In this document: piece after piece, positions 44,437 to 54,100 of the stretch
How the letters are laid out: every line of letters starts with the position of its first letter
How positions within the stretch are numbered: the first letter of the stretch is position 1
Origin: an uncultured Aquimarina sp.
Lineage (GTDB): Bacteria > Bacteroidota > Bacteroidia > Flavobacteriales > Flavobacteriaceae
Assembly: GCA_947498785.1 (NCBI GenBank)
Contig: CANMLS010000004.1
Location: 62,001 to 126,000, forward strand
Direction of reading: 5' to 3'
Length of the DNA: 64,000 bases
Translations under genes and position numbers: made by a program
Notes under the pieces: model-generated
Seen by the model: the letters and a program-made list of their open reading frames with translations, nothing else
Told to the model about the DNA's origin: nothing
The model's database searches: none

Positions 44437-45639
44437 TTGAATTTTTCATTATACATCGCCAAGCGGTATTTATTTTCTCCCGGAAGCAGCAATGCAATTA
44501 ATATTATAACGCTTATTGCTGCAGCAGGAGTAGTGATAGGAGCTATGGCGTTATTTTTGGTGCTGTCTGGTTTTGCAGGACTTAAGGATTTTAGTCTTCA
44601 GTTTTCTTCTTATTTTGATCCTGATCTTAAGATTTTTCCAGAAAGCGGAAAAACATTTACATTCACAGATACTCAAAAGGAAAAACTGGCAAAAATTGAA
44701 GGAATAGCCAACTTTGCCGAAATTGTAGAAGAACGAGTGTTTTTAGAATTTAGAGACAAGCAAAAAACATCATATATAAAAGGGGTGGATAGCAATTATC
44801 ACAAAGTCATCCAGACTGATAGTATTGTGGTATATGGAGAATGGCTTACTAATAATGATTTTCAAGTGGTTGCAGGTAATGGAATCAGCAGAGAATTGAG
44901 TATGGGAGTCGAACAGACCTATACCAATCTGCTGAGTATATACGTCCCAAAACCAGGAAAGGGCATTCCTAATGATCCGTCAAAAGCATTTAGCTCAGAA
45001 AAAGCTGTAAATATTGGTATTTATAGTCTCAATGATGAGCTCGATAAGAAATACATATTTGCCACCACTGGTTTGGTACGCAAACTATTAGAATTACCGC
45101 AGGATAAAGTAACACATATCGAACTCAAAATGAAGCCACTTGCAGATGAAGCAAAAGTAGTACAGGAGTTAGAAGCTATTTTTGATCATGAGGTGATTGT
45201 AAAAAACAGGATTCAGCTTAATGAGACCCTTTATAGGATGTTGAATACCGAAAACTTGGTTTCTTATCTAGTGATTACATTAATTGCCATAATTGCTTTA
45301 TTCAATGTGGCAGGAGCTATTATCATGATGATTATTGATAAAAAAAATAATGTAAAAACACTATACAATATAGGAGCTTCTCTGGCGGGTATTAGAAAAA
45401 TATTTTTGTTTCAAGGTTCTCTTATGACTGTTTTAGGAGCGTTGCTAGGGTTACTTTTGGGATTTATAATCATCGTATTACAGCAGCAGTTTGGTTTATT
45501 GATGATTACTCCTTCTTTGCCTTATCCAACCCGCATCACGGGAATTAGTTTTATAGTGGTATTTTTTACCATTACCATTATTGGTTTTATCGCTTCGTTA
45601 TTAGCATCGAGTAGAATTAATCAGAAATTAGTAAATTAA
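44437..45639 (+). CDS. LolC/E-type ABC transporter permease
   Basis: A permease subunit with four membrane helices, in the family that extracts lipoproteins from the inner membrane. FSLYIAKRYLFSPGSSNAINIIT leads into helix 1 (about 20-45 of the mature numbering). A large periplasmic MacB-type domain follows, then three C-terminal helices starting at LVSYLVITLIAIIALFNVAG, IFLFQGSLMTVLGALLGLLLG and FIVVFFTITIIGFIASLL. An ATG at 44314 would add 41 residues with no family match. The TTG at 44437 (LNFSLYIAKRY) agrees with homologues starting MNFSLYIAKRYL. No ATPase gene is adjacent, as is common in Bacteroidetes. Confidence 0.88.
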   Translation: MNFSLYIAKRYLFSPGSSNAINIITLIAAAGVVIGAMALFLVLSGFAGLKDFSLQFSSYFDPDLKIFPESGKTFTFTDTQKEKLAKIEGIANFAEIVEERVFLEFRDKQKTSYIKGVDSNYHKVIQTDSIVVYGEWLTNNDFQVVAGNGISRELSMGVEQTYTNLLSIYVPKPGKGIPNDPSKAFSSEKAVNIGIYSLNDELDKKYIFATTGLVRKLLELPQDKVTHIELKMKPLADEAKVVQELEAIFDHEVIVKNRIQLNETLYRMLNTENLVSYLVITLIAIIALFNVAGAIIMMIIDKKNNVKTLYNIGASLAGIRKIFLFQGSLMTVLGALLGLLLGFIIIVLQQQFGLLMITPSLPYPTRITGISFIVVFFTITIIGFIASLLASSRINQKLVN

Positions 45640-45719
45640 TAGCTGATTTTTGGTCACGTTGAGACTCTTTAAGTGAACTAGTAAACTAATGAAATATTCT
45701 TTTTGATGTATTAGAATTT

Positions 45720-45774
45720 GGGCGTTCGAGCGGGCTATCCACGCTATACGATAGCTTGTTCCTATCCCTAACGC
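45720..45774 (+). repeat. Flavobacterial dispersed repeat, copy 1
   Basis: A short element starting GGGCGTTCGAGCGGGCTATC and ending CTATCCCTAACGC. The ends GGGCTAT...CTATCCCT recur, inverted, at 47068-47165. I recognise this as a degenerate copy of a common flavobacterial intergenic repeat (GGGCTATCCGCTATA ... CTATCCCTAACGC). Confidence 0.6.
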
Positions 45775-45906
45775 AATTATAAGATGATAATTTAAGTAGT
45801 ATAACCAAGGACTCTCAAATCGAAAAAAATGTAGGACTAGAATTGAAAGAGAATGATTCTACACCAAGAATATCTATAGATAACTATTGGTACACACATA
45901 AAAAAA

Positions 45907-46899
45907 CTAAACAAACTCAAATCCCGTAAATGTCTTTTGTACCTCGTCAAAAGTTGCAAATACATCTTCGGGATGATCACTGGTGACCATTTTGGTTCGA
46001 TATTCTTTAAAATGTGGAATCCCTTTAAAATAATTAGTATAATGTCTTCGGGTTTCAAAAACACCTAATTTTTCTCCTTTCCAGTCAATAGCCATTTGTA
46101 GATGTCTACGGGCTGCAATCACACGTTCATCCAGTGTTGGGGGTGGTAAGTGCTCACCAGTTTCAAAATAATGTTTTACTTCTCTAAAAAACCAAGGATA
46201 TCCAATACTGGCACGACCTATCATGGCGCCATCAAGCCCATATTGATCTCTCATTTCCATAGCACGCTCTGGAGTATCAACATCACCATTACCAAATACA
46301 GGGATGTGCATTCTGGGGTTATTTTTTACCTCGGCAATAGGTTTCCAGTCGGCATTACCCTTATACATTTGCGCACGTGTACGCCCATGAATAGAAATAG
46401 CCTTTGCTCCTATATCTTGTAATCGTTCTGCGACTTCTACAATTCTGATCGAATCATGATCCCAACCTAATCTCGTTTTTACCGTTATGGGGAGTTTAGT
46501 ATGTTTAACCATGGCCTCAGTCAGGGAGACCATAAGATCAATATCTTTAAGTATCCCTGCGCCAGCACCTTTACTCACTACCTTTTTTACAGGGCACCCA
46601 AAATTAATATCGATAATATCCGGTCCTGAAGCCTCTACGATTTCTACCGATTTAAGCATCGAATCCAGATTGGCTCCAAAAATCTGAATCCCTACAGGGC
46701 GTTCTTTTTCGTAGATATCAAGCTTGATTACACTTTTGGCAGCATCTCGAATTAAGCCCTCGCTGGAGATAAATTCTGTATATACTACATCTGCACCTTG
46801 TTCTTTACATAAGGCACGAAAAGGTGGATCGCTTACATCTTCCATCGGGGCTAATAATAACGGGAATTCCCCTACATCTATATCTCCTATTTTGGCCAC
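45907..46899 (-). CDS. dusB: tRNA-dihydrouridine synthase
   Basis: An FMN-dependent TIM-barrel enzyme reducing uridines in tRNA to dihydrouridine. LLLAPMEDVSDPPFRALC, INFGCPVKKVVSKGAGAG (catalytic cysteine), ITVKTRLGWD, SIHGRTRAQMYKG and GNGDVDTPE, then GAMIGRASIGYPWFF, identify the Dus family, closest to DusB in pattern. The frame is open to an ATG at 46944, but a -7 box lies between that codon and the gene. I use the GTG at 46899 (VAKIGDIDVGEFPLLLAPM), giving 330 aa. Confidence 0.92.
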   Translation of the reverse strand: MAKIGDIDVGEFPLLLAPMEDVSDPPFRALCKEQGADVVYTEFISSEGLIRDAAKSVIKLDIYEKERPVGIQIFGANLDSMLKSVEIVEASGPDIIDINFGCPVKKVVSKGAGAGILKDIDLMVSLTEAMVKHTKLPITVKTRLGWDHDSIRIVEVAERLQDIGAKAISIHGRTRAQMYKGNADWKPIAEVKNNPRMHIPVFGNGDVDTPERAMEMRDQYGLDGAMIGRASIGYPWFFREVKHYFETGEHLPPPTLDERVIAARRHLQMAIDWKGEKLGVFETRRHYTNYFKGIPHFKEYRTKMVTSDHPEDVFATFDEVQKTFTGFEFV

Positions 46900-46916
46900 A
46901 GCACTTATTTTTTTGA

Positions 46917-46924
46917 CAAAAATA
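46917..46924 (-). promoter_or_regulatory. -7 promoter box for dusB
   Basis: The minus strand reads TATTTTTG, matching TAnnTTTG, 17 nt upstream of the proposed GTG start. It would make the annotated-style ATG at 46944 untranscribed. Confidence 0.55.
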
Positions 46925-46933
46925 CAAATTCTT

Positions 46934-46970
46934 TTAAACCTCACAGGTCTTTAAGACCTGTGAGGTTTAA
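46934..46970. repeat. 37-bp palindrome, dispersed family copy 2
   Basis: An odd-length perfect palindrome with 18-bp arms starting TTAAACCTCACAGGTCTT and a single central base. It is the longer sister of 5656-5684, differing in the arms by a T-to-C change that is matched by an A-to-G change on the other arm. It lies just upstream of the dusB promoter. Confidence 0.9.
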
Positions 46971-47021
46971 GGTAAGGTTTAAAAATACAGGAAGAGATGA
47001 TATAAAGCTTCCAAAATCGAC

Positions 47022-47029
47022 TATATTTG
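47022..47029 (+). promoter_or_regulatory. Likely -7 promoter box for lepA
   Basis: TATATTTG matches TAnnTTTG. It lies 158 nt upstream of the lepA start codon; the dispersed repeat at 47068-47165 lies between promoter and gene. Confidence 0.5.
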
Positions 47030-47067
47030 CAGACTAAATGATTTTAATTCAGTTGAATTAAAGTCAT

Positions 47068-47165
47068 CGGGCAGGGATAGTAGCGACATCCTTTTCTATT
47101 TGTCCTGCTGAGCCTGTCGAAGTAGGTAAATAAAAAGATATAGCGAATAGCCCGGTTCAGCCCGC
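47068..47165 (-). repeat. Flavobacterial dispersed repeat, copy 2
   Basis: On the minus strand the element reads GGGCTATTCGCTATATCTTTT, then a spacer containing the common motif CTTCGACAGGCTCAG, then GGATGTCGCTACTATCCCTG. It is the inverted, longer relative of 45720-45774. It occupies the lepA leader. Confidence 0.7.
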
Positions 47166-47187
47166 ATAATTATTTTGAAAAAGACGA

Positions 47188-48984
47188 ATGAAAAAGATTA
47201 GAAACTTTTGCATTATTGCACATATTGATCATGGTAAGAGTACGCTTGCGGATCGATTATTAGATTTTACAGGATCGGTAACCGCTCGTGAAGCGCAAGC
47301 ACAATTACTGGATAGTATGGATCTAGAACGTGAACGTGGAATAACCATAAAGAGTCATGCTATCCAGATGGAGTATACCTATAAAGGAGAGGAATATATT
47401 CTCAACCTTATTGATACTCCTGGACATGTAGATTTTTCTTATGAAGTATCTCGTTCTATTGCGGCATGCGAAGGCGCACTATTGATCGTCGATGCTGCAC
47501 AAAGCATACAAGCACAAACGATTTCTAATCTATATTTGGCATTAGAAAATGATCTGGAAATTATACCAGTACTGAATAAAGTAGATTTGCCAAGTGCAAA
47601 TCCAGAAGAAGTAACAGATGACATTGTAGATTTATTGGGTTGTGATGCAGAGGAAGTAATACCTGCCAGTGCCAAAACTGGTATTGGAATCGAAGAAATT
47701 CTTACTGCTATTATAGAGCGTATTCCTGCTCCAGAAGGAAATCCTGATGAGCCTTTACAGGCATTGATTTTTGATTCTGTATATAATCCGTTTAGAGGAG
47801 TAGAAACGTATTTTAGAGTGATCAATGGAGAGATAAAAAAAGGACAACAGATAAAGTTTGTAGCAACCGGAAAAGATTATTCTGCTGATGAGGTTGGTAC
47901 TTTAAAACTTAATCAAGTGACTAAACAAGTGATCAAAACAGGAGATGTTGGATATCTGATCACTGGGATTAAAGATGCTCGCGAAGTAAAAGTAGGAGAT
48001 ACCATTACAGATGCTAAAACTCCGACTCAAAACGCTATTGAAGGTTTTGAAGATGTAAAACCTATGGTGTTTGCTGGTATTTATCCAGTGGATACAGAAG
48101 ATTATGAAGAACTTAGAGCATCGATGGAAAAGCTACAGCTCAATGATGCTTCTTTGGTTTTTGTACCAGAGAGTTCTGCTGCTTTAGGTTTTGGGTTTCG
48201 ATGTGGGTTCTTAGGAATGCTTCATATGGAAATCATACAGGAACGACTCGAACGAGAGTTTAATATGACTGTAATTACTACAGTACCTAACGTGTCTTAT
48301 CATGCGTTTACCCATAAGCATCCTGATGATATAATAATTGTAAACAATCCATCAGATTTACCTGATCCTTCTTCTATGAATCGTGTAGAAGAACCTTATA
48401 TCAAAGCATCGATTATTACCAAATCTGATTTTGTAGGTTCGGTAATGTCTCTGTGTATTGAAAAACGTGGAGAGATTACCAATCAGACCTATCTTACTAC
48501 AGAACGCGTAGAATTAACATTTGATATGCCATTAGCAGAGATTGTTTTTGATTTCTATGATCGTTTAAAAACGGTGTCAAAAGGATATGCTTCTTTTGAT
48601 TATGCACCGATCGGTATGCGTTCTTCTAAACTCGTAAAGGTTGATATATTACTTAATGGAAATATTGTAGATGCATTGTCTGCATTATTACATAAAGATA
48701 ATGCTTATGATATTGGAAAAAAGATTTGTGAAAAGCTGAAAGAGTTGATCCCTCGTCAACAATTTGATATTCCGATTCAGGCGGCAATTGGAGCAAAATT
48801 TATTGCTCGTGAAACCGTAAAAGCACTTCGTAAAGATGTAACAGCCAAATGTTATGGTGGTGATATCTCACGTAAACGAAAGCTATTGGAAAAGCAGAAA
48901 AAAGGAAAGAAACGTATGCGTCAGGTAGGAAATGTAGAAATTCCTCAGGAAGCATTTATGGCAGTATTAAAATTGAATGATTAA
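47188..48984 (+). CDS. lepA: Elongation factor 4 (LepA)
   Basis: A translational GTPase of 598 residues. G-motifs are [15 protein letters not shown] (G1), [11 protein letters not shown] (G2), [12 protein letters not shown] (G3), LNKVDLPSA (G4) and [12 protein letters not shown] (G5). The C-terminal LepA-specific end has [41 protein letters not shown], which is diagnostic. Start [19 protein letters not shown] is standard. Confidence 0.98.
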   Translation: MKKIRNFCIIAHIDHGKSTLADRLLDFTGSVTAREAQAQLLDSMDLERERGITIKSHAIQMEYTYKGEEYILNLIDTPGHVDFSYEVSRSIAACEGALLIVDAAQSIQAQTISNLYLALENDLEIIPVLNKVDLPSANPEEVTDDIVDLLGCDAEEVIPASAKTGIGIEEILTAIIERIPAPEGNPDEPLQALIFDSVYNPFRGVETYFRVINGEIKKGQQIKFVATGKDYSADEVGTLKLNQVTKQVIKTGDVGYLITGIKDAREVKVGDTITDAKTPTQNAIEGFEDVKPMVFAGIYPVDTEDYEELRASMEKLQLNDASLVFVPESSAALGFGFRCGFLGMLHMEIIQERLEREFNMTVITTVPNVSYHAFTHKHPDDIIIVNNPSDLPDPSSMNRVEEPYIKASIITKSDFVGSVMSLCIEKRGEITNQTYLTTERVELTFDMPLAEIVFDFYDRLKTVSKGYASFDYAPIGMRSSKLVKVDILLNGNIVDALSALLHKDNAYDIGKKICEKLKELIPRQQFDIPIQAAIGAKFIARETVKALRKDVTAKCYGGDISRKRKLLEKQKKGKKRMRQVGNVEIPQEAFMAVLKLND

Positions 48985-49009
48985 GTTAGCTTGACGATAT
49001 TTATAGTCA

Positions 49010-49041
49010 GCAGTATATGATAAAATTACTTTATATACTGC
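49010..49041. terminator. Shared hairpin between lepA and the Cof phosphatase
   Basis: Arms GCAGTATAT / ATATACTGC with a 14-base loop lie at the meeting point of the two convergent genes; the right arm overlaps the end of the minus-strand gene. It may terminate either. Confidence 0.45.
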
Positions 49042-49855
49042 GTACTAATTTTTTCTTGGCTTCAATCATTTGGACCAACATATGTTCTACCCCATTATCA
49101 TTATTACTCTTTGTTGAGTAATTGGCAATAGCTTTTACATTGGGATGGGCATTTTCCATAGCAAAACTATATTTGGCTCTTGTCATCATTTCGAGATCAT
49201 TATTATAGTCTCCAAAAACCATCGTTTCTGCGGGAAGTATATTGTTGCTTTCTTGTAATTGTTGGAGGGCATGACCTTTATTAGCAAGATTGTGAGATAT
49301 ATCTAACCAGATTTCTCCGGATACTTTTACTTTTAACCTATTCTCGAGATGTTTTAATGCAGGATAAAGATATTGTTCTGCACCTTTTTGATTGCAAATA
49401 GCAATTTTGAGATATTGATCGTCTATAACTTGAGACAAGTCTTGTACGATTTCATATCGACCATAATATTCAGTAAACATATCGACAAAATCTTGTCCAT
49501 AATCCTCGATGTATCCTTTTTTTCTTCCGCAAAGAATTACTTGTGAACCTTGTAATGTTTTGGTGATATCGAGAAGTTCAAGATAGGTTTCTCTATCAAT
49601 CTCTGTAGTTTGAAGTTCCTGATCCTGTTGCATAGTAAGTGCTCCGTTTTCTGCAATTACATAAATATCATCTTTGATGGGTTTCAATTTATGTATAATG
49701 CTATAATATTGTCTTCCACTAGCAGCAACAAAAGTTACTCCGAGATGTTTTAATTCTTCAAAAAGTTCAAAAAAGTGACGACTTACTTCTCCTTTGGTAT
49801 TAAGAAGTGTGCCATCCATATCAGTAGCAACCATTTTGATGTTAGATAAATCCAT
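49031..49855 (-). CDS. Cof-type HAD-IIB phosphatase
   Basis: A 274-residue HAD-superfamily phosphatase with a type IIB cap. The nucleophile motif is MVATDMDGTLLNTKGE (DxDGT), motif II is FVAASGRQY, and motifs III/IV are NKGHALQQL and FGDYNNDLEMMTRAKYSFAMENAHPNVKAIA. Substrates of this group include sugar phosphates and phosphorylated cofactors; none can be chosen here. It is convergent with lepA. Confidence 0.93.
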   Translation of the reverse strand: MDLSNIKMVATDMDGTLLNTKGEVSRHFFELFEELKHLGVTFVAASGRQYYSIIHKLKPIKDDIYVIAENGALTMQQDQELQTTEIDRETYLELLDITKTLQGSQVILCGRKKGYIEDYGQDFVDMFTEYYGRYEIVQDLSQVIDDQYLKIAICNQKGAEQYLYPALKHLENRLKVKVSGEIWLDISHNLANKGHALQQLQESNNILPAETMVFGDYNNDLEMMTRAKYSFAMENAHPNVKAIANYSTKSNNDNGVEHMLVQMIEAKKKLVRSI

Positions 49856-49962
49856 ATCGATCAGAAATTTTTAAATAACAAAGGTATGTTGTTAGAACAA
49901 GTAGAGTATGTTAATACTGTGAAATTTGTATTAAATTAGTGAAACTTCTTGTAGTTTCAGCA

Positions 49963-50046
49963 TAAGCAGGAATCCAAATTGTTAATTATTGTGATTAAGA
50001 AAATTGTAAGTTTGTTTTTAGTTATAAAAAAATAGATTCCTGCTTA
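49963..50046. repeat. 12-bp inverted repeat with 60-bp spacer
   Basis: TAAGCAGGAATC at 49963-49974 and its exact reverse complement GATTCCTGCTTA at 50035-50046 bracket 60 bp of very AT-rich DNA. It precedes yjbQ by about 20 bp. It could be a regulatory loop or the ends of a small non-coding element. Confidence 0.6.
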
Positions 50047-50065
50047 GGTTGGAATAATAAAGTGT

Positions 50066-50488
50066 ATGAAATTTTTCCAAAAAGAAGTGCAACTGCAAGC
50101 GTTTTCTAGAGGTTTTCATTTGATTACAACCGAGGTTGTGTCAAAAATTCCAGAAATAAAACAGATCAATGTTGGTCAGTTACAAGTGTTTATAAAACAT
50201 ACTTCGGCCAGTCTCTCTATAAACGAAAATGCAGATCCAACGGTACGACAGGATTTTGAAAGCCATATGAATGTTATGGTTCCCGAAGATGCTCCGTACT
50301 ATGTTCATACCTATGAAGGACCAGATGATATGCCAGCTCATATTAAAGCTTCATTAATGGGAGCTTCTGTGCAGATACCTATTACAAGTGGAAAATTAAA
50401 CCTAGGTACTTGGCAAGGGATTTATCTTTGCGAACATAGAAATTATGGCGGTTCAAGGAAACTGGTGCTTACAGCGTATGGAAATTAA
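50066..50488 (+). CDS. yjbQ: YjbQ/UPF0047 family protein
   Basis: A 140-residue protein of the secondary thiamine-phosphate synthase (YjbQ) family, whose enzyme activity in vivo is unclear. VFIKHTSASLSINENADPTVRQDFE (with the conserved H-T-S-A and N-E-N-A-D) and the C-terminal LGTWQGIYLCEHRN are diagnostic. Length is typical. Confidence 0.94.
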   Translation: MKFFQKEVQLQAFSRGFHLITTEVVSKIPEIKQINVGQLQVFIKHTSASLSINENADPTVRQDFESHMNVMVPEDAPYYVHTYEGPDDMPAHIKASLMGASVQIPITSGKLNLGTWQGIYLCEHRNYGGSRKLVLTAYGN

Positions 50489-50523
50489 AAATAGAAGATA
50501 GCTGAGAGTGATTTATAAAACAA

Positions 50524-50542
50524 ACCCCGGATTTGATCCGGG
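50524..50542. terminator. Hairpin after yjbQ
   Basis: The self-complementary CCCCGGATTTGATCCGGG forms a short GC-rich stem (CCCGGAT / ATCCGGG), 36 nt after the yjbQ stop codon. It resembles a widespread intergenic GC hairpin. Confidence 0.5.
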
Positions 50543-50599
50543 ATCATAAATTTTATTAAAGTATATCACTTGATAGTAATAACTTAAATATTTTGAGTT

Positions 50600-51040
50600 T
50601 TAAAACCAATTTGCCCAAGGGATTCTAGATAGCATAAAAATCCATCCGATGGTATAAAAAATAGTGAGGATTTTAAATTTCGGAGTAGAAGTAAGTTTCT
50701 TTTTATGTTTTGAATATCCCATTGTAATAAAAACAATAGTAAGTATCATCACCATTGGGTGTTCTACATTATACAGACGTAATGTTGCATTTTTCATAAT
50801 TTCTCCCATAGAATGGGTTCCTGAGAACCATACGACTAATGGAGATACAAAGAAAATTACAATCCCTATTAAAAGCTGAATATGAGAAACGATTAATGCA
50901 AATAAAGAGATTCTAAAGTCTTTTGGAGCGTATTCTCTTTTGGTAAAAAATCCAATAAGTGCATTAATAGTTGCAAGAGTAACTACGAGGACAACTAGAT
51001 ATGCCCAATAGGAGTGAACGATTTGAATAGCTTCGTACAT
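50600..51040 (-). CDS. Small membrane protein of the cytochrome-b-like type
   Basis: A 146-residue protein with four membrane helices (about 12-30, 42-66, 88-108, 120-140). Histidines at HSYWAY, VSHIQLL, GTHSMGE and VEHPMVM lie near helix ends, the usual reason homologues are labelled cytochrome B; heme binding is unproven. No partner gene is nearby. Confidence 0.75.
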   Translation of the reverse strand: MYEAIQIVHSYWAYLVVLVVTLATINALIGFFTKREYAPKDFRISLFALIVSHIQLLIGIVIFFVSPLVVWFSGTHSMGEIMKNATLRLYNVEHPMVMILTIVFITMGYSKHKKKLTSTPKFKILTIFYTIGWIFMLSRIPWANWF

Positions 51041-51085
51041 GATATAACGATGTGTTTAGTTTATCCAAAGGTACATATAATGAAT

Positions 51086-51124
51086 AAAAAAACCTTATTC
51101 AAAAATTTTTGAATAAGGTTTTTT
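51086..51124. terminator. Bidirectional terminator after the TonB-dependent receptor
   Basis: A near-perfect palindrome with arms AACCTTATTCAAAAA / TTTTTGAATAAGGTT, flanked by A- and T-runs. It lies about 40 nt after the receptor stop codon on the minus strand. Confidence 0.85.
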
Positions 51125-51162
51125 GAAACTTATACTTGGTTTTTCTTATTTAATATATAACC

Positions 51163-54100
51163 TTAGTTAAATAAATAACGTAATCCGATTTGCATTTGCC
51201 ATCTTGAGGCATTTAATCTACCGCTATCGGTAAGCTCTTCGATACCATTGCTAAATCTATCAGCATCAAAGGTGTACTCAGGGTTTGGTCCACCAGTCTC
51301 TACGTTAATTAAATCTACAGTTTGACGAATAAATTTTCGCTTTCCCCAATCTTTATTAATTAAGTTTGTAAAGTTATTTATATCAGCAGTAGCCTGTAAA
51401 GTATGTTTTTTATTTCCAAATTTAATAGAAAAATCTTGAACAAAACGCAAGTCAATAACATGACTCCATGGTCCTTGCTCTCCATTACGCTCTGCATAAC
51501 GCCCTCTTCTTTTTCTTAGGTAGTCGTTGCCTTCAATAAAAGCATTAAGAGATTCCCATTGTTGATCTGGAGTGGCTATTAGATTATTATCATTATCTAA
51601 TAACGGAACTAAATTAATTTCACTCTGATTAACAGGAACATATAATAATGCATTATCTGATCTGTTATCTCCGAGTAATGATCCGTTATAAATAAAAGAA
51701 TATGGTTGCCCTTGAGATCCTTCATAGTATAAACCAAACGTAGTCTTTAAGTTATCATTCCATTTGATTTCATAAGAAACATTAGCATTGATTCTATGTC
51801 CTTGAGCAAAATCTGATCTGCTTAATTCAGGGGCATTTTTTCCATTTACGGTTTCTATATTTGACCATTGAGAAATATTTCTTGATGAAGTTCCATCAAA
51901 AAGTGATTTAGAATCACCATAAGAATAGGATACTTGTCCCTGGAAACCATTTTCGAAAGGTTTTCTAAGTGTAAAACTAGCATTCCATGAATATCCTTCA
52001 CCAGTATTTGATGCTAGTATAACATCTCGGTAAGTATCATCAATTTCATCATCATCATAAAAAGGTCTGTTATCGGCTCCGTTTAAAGTTCCAACCTGAC
52101 CTACTATGTTTAACTGTTGATAATTAAGAGCAGTTATGTTATCATTCCAAATTAAATCAGTACTCGCTATTAATCCCCAAATTGGTAATTTTTGATCTAC
52201 AGCAATATTTGCTTTGAATACTTGTGGTAATCTAAAATCTGGAGTGAACAAATCAATTCTACCTCCAACTCCTCCAGTTCCTGGTTCTACGGTAACAGGT
52301 TGTTGGTTGATGTTTGGGTTAAATGTAACAGGATCACTAAGTTCAAAGCTTCTAGATCTTCCACCTGTAACCCCATTATTGTTATAAGTTGCAGCTGGCC
52401 AAACTAAAGGGAGTCTTGAAGTAAAAATACCAAAACCTCCTCGAATTTGTGTTTTACGTTCTCCTTTTACATCCCAGTTAAATCCTACTCTTGGAGAGAT
52501 ATAAACTTGTGAATCAACTCCTTTTCCTACTCTGGCGCCTTGTAAATCATATCCAGCAGCTTCAAGTAAAAGTACTGTTCTATTGTTGAAGTCATCATTA
52601 GCTAATCCATCTTCCCAAATAGGGAAATCAAATCTTATACCAGCAGTAATTTTAAAATCATCGGTAAACTGAACTTCATCTTGTGCGTAAAACCCTAATT
52701 GAAATACATCAAATTCTGATGCTCCTGAAGAGTTGTCACCAATACCATTTCCAGATAATAAAGAATATTCTCTCTGGTAAAAACTTGCAGGCTGTCCTGT
52801 AAGAAAATCATCTACAGTAAGAAAAGTATAATCTCCATGATTAAAACCGAAGAATAAGTTTTTAATTTTTGAGTATTCGTTATGAGTCCCCAAGGTAATA
52901 GTGTGTCTTCCTTTGTAAATCTCAAAATTATTGGTAAAGGTAAATATGTCTTGCTCTAAAAGGTTAGCTGTAGAAAAAGGTTCATTTCCAAAAATAAGAC
53001 CTTGTCTAAAATCTCTATCATTTAAACCGTCAGCGATTCTGACTGTCGGGAAGGGATCACCGCTAGGATCTCTATCATCTCTAACTCTGGTATATCCAAA
53101 AATGAAGTTATTTGAAAAATCAGAACCAATAGTTGAGTTGATTTCTAATGCAGAAGAATTAGAAACGGTGATAAATTTTTCTGATCCATTAGAAAACCCA
53201 ATTCCTCTACTGTTAGAATTTCTTGCTTCTAAATTATCTCCTCTAACATAACCGTGTCTGAATGATAATTTATTATTTTCATTGATATTCCAATCTAACT
53301 TAATAGTGAATTTATCACTTTTTAATGTGCTTTCATTGGTTTGAAACCCACCAATATCATATCCATATGTTGAAAGAGTTCTTGATCTTAAACTTTCTAT
53401 AGCAGCTAGGGTATTAGAGTCACCTGTATAATTACTAATATTAAAAGGTTGAGGAACTTCTCTATCTTCTCTTTCGTAGTTAACAAAATAGAATAACTTA
53501 TCTTTAATAATTGGTCCGCCAACTCTTACACCATAAGTAGTAGATGAAAAATCAGGAAATTTTTCTCTAGACTCTCCTTCATCAAGTAAACTTGGAGGTG
53601 TTTTTCCAGCCAAATCCTGATTTCTTACGAAAGCATAAGCTGATCCTTCAATATTATTTGTCCCTGATCTTGTAACAGCACTTATCGCACCACCAGCAAA
53701 CCCAGCGATTCTTACATCAAAAGGTGCTATTTGTACCTGAAAAGATTCAATAGCATCTACTGAAAATGGATTTACACCAGTTTGTCCTCCGTTAGTTCCA
53801 GAGTCAGCTAGCCCAAAAACATCATTGTTAACTGCACCATCAATATAAATAGCATTATATCTACTATTTTGACCTGCTAAAGATATACTAAAACCATCAT
53901 CATCTTCTGATACTTGAGCCTGAGGTGTTAATCTGACAAAATCAGCTATAGATCTTGAAGTTTGAGGTAAATTTTGAATATCTCTCTGTGAAATATTTGT
54001 TTCTGCACCACTCTTATTAGAATTAAAAACACCATTATTGGTTGCTGTAATAATTACTTTTTCTAATTCATTAGCTGCTTCAACCATTTGAGTACTTATT

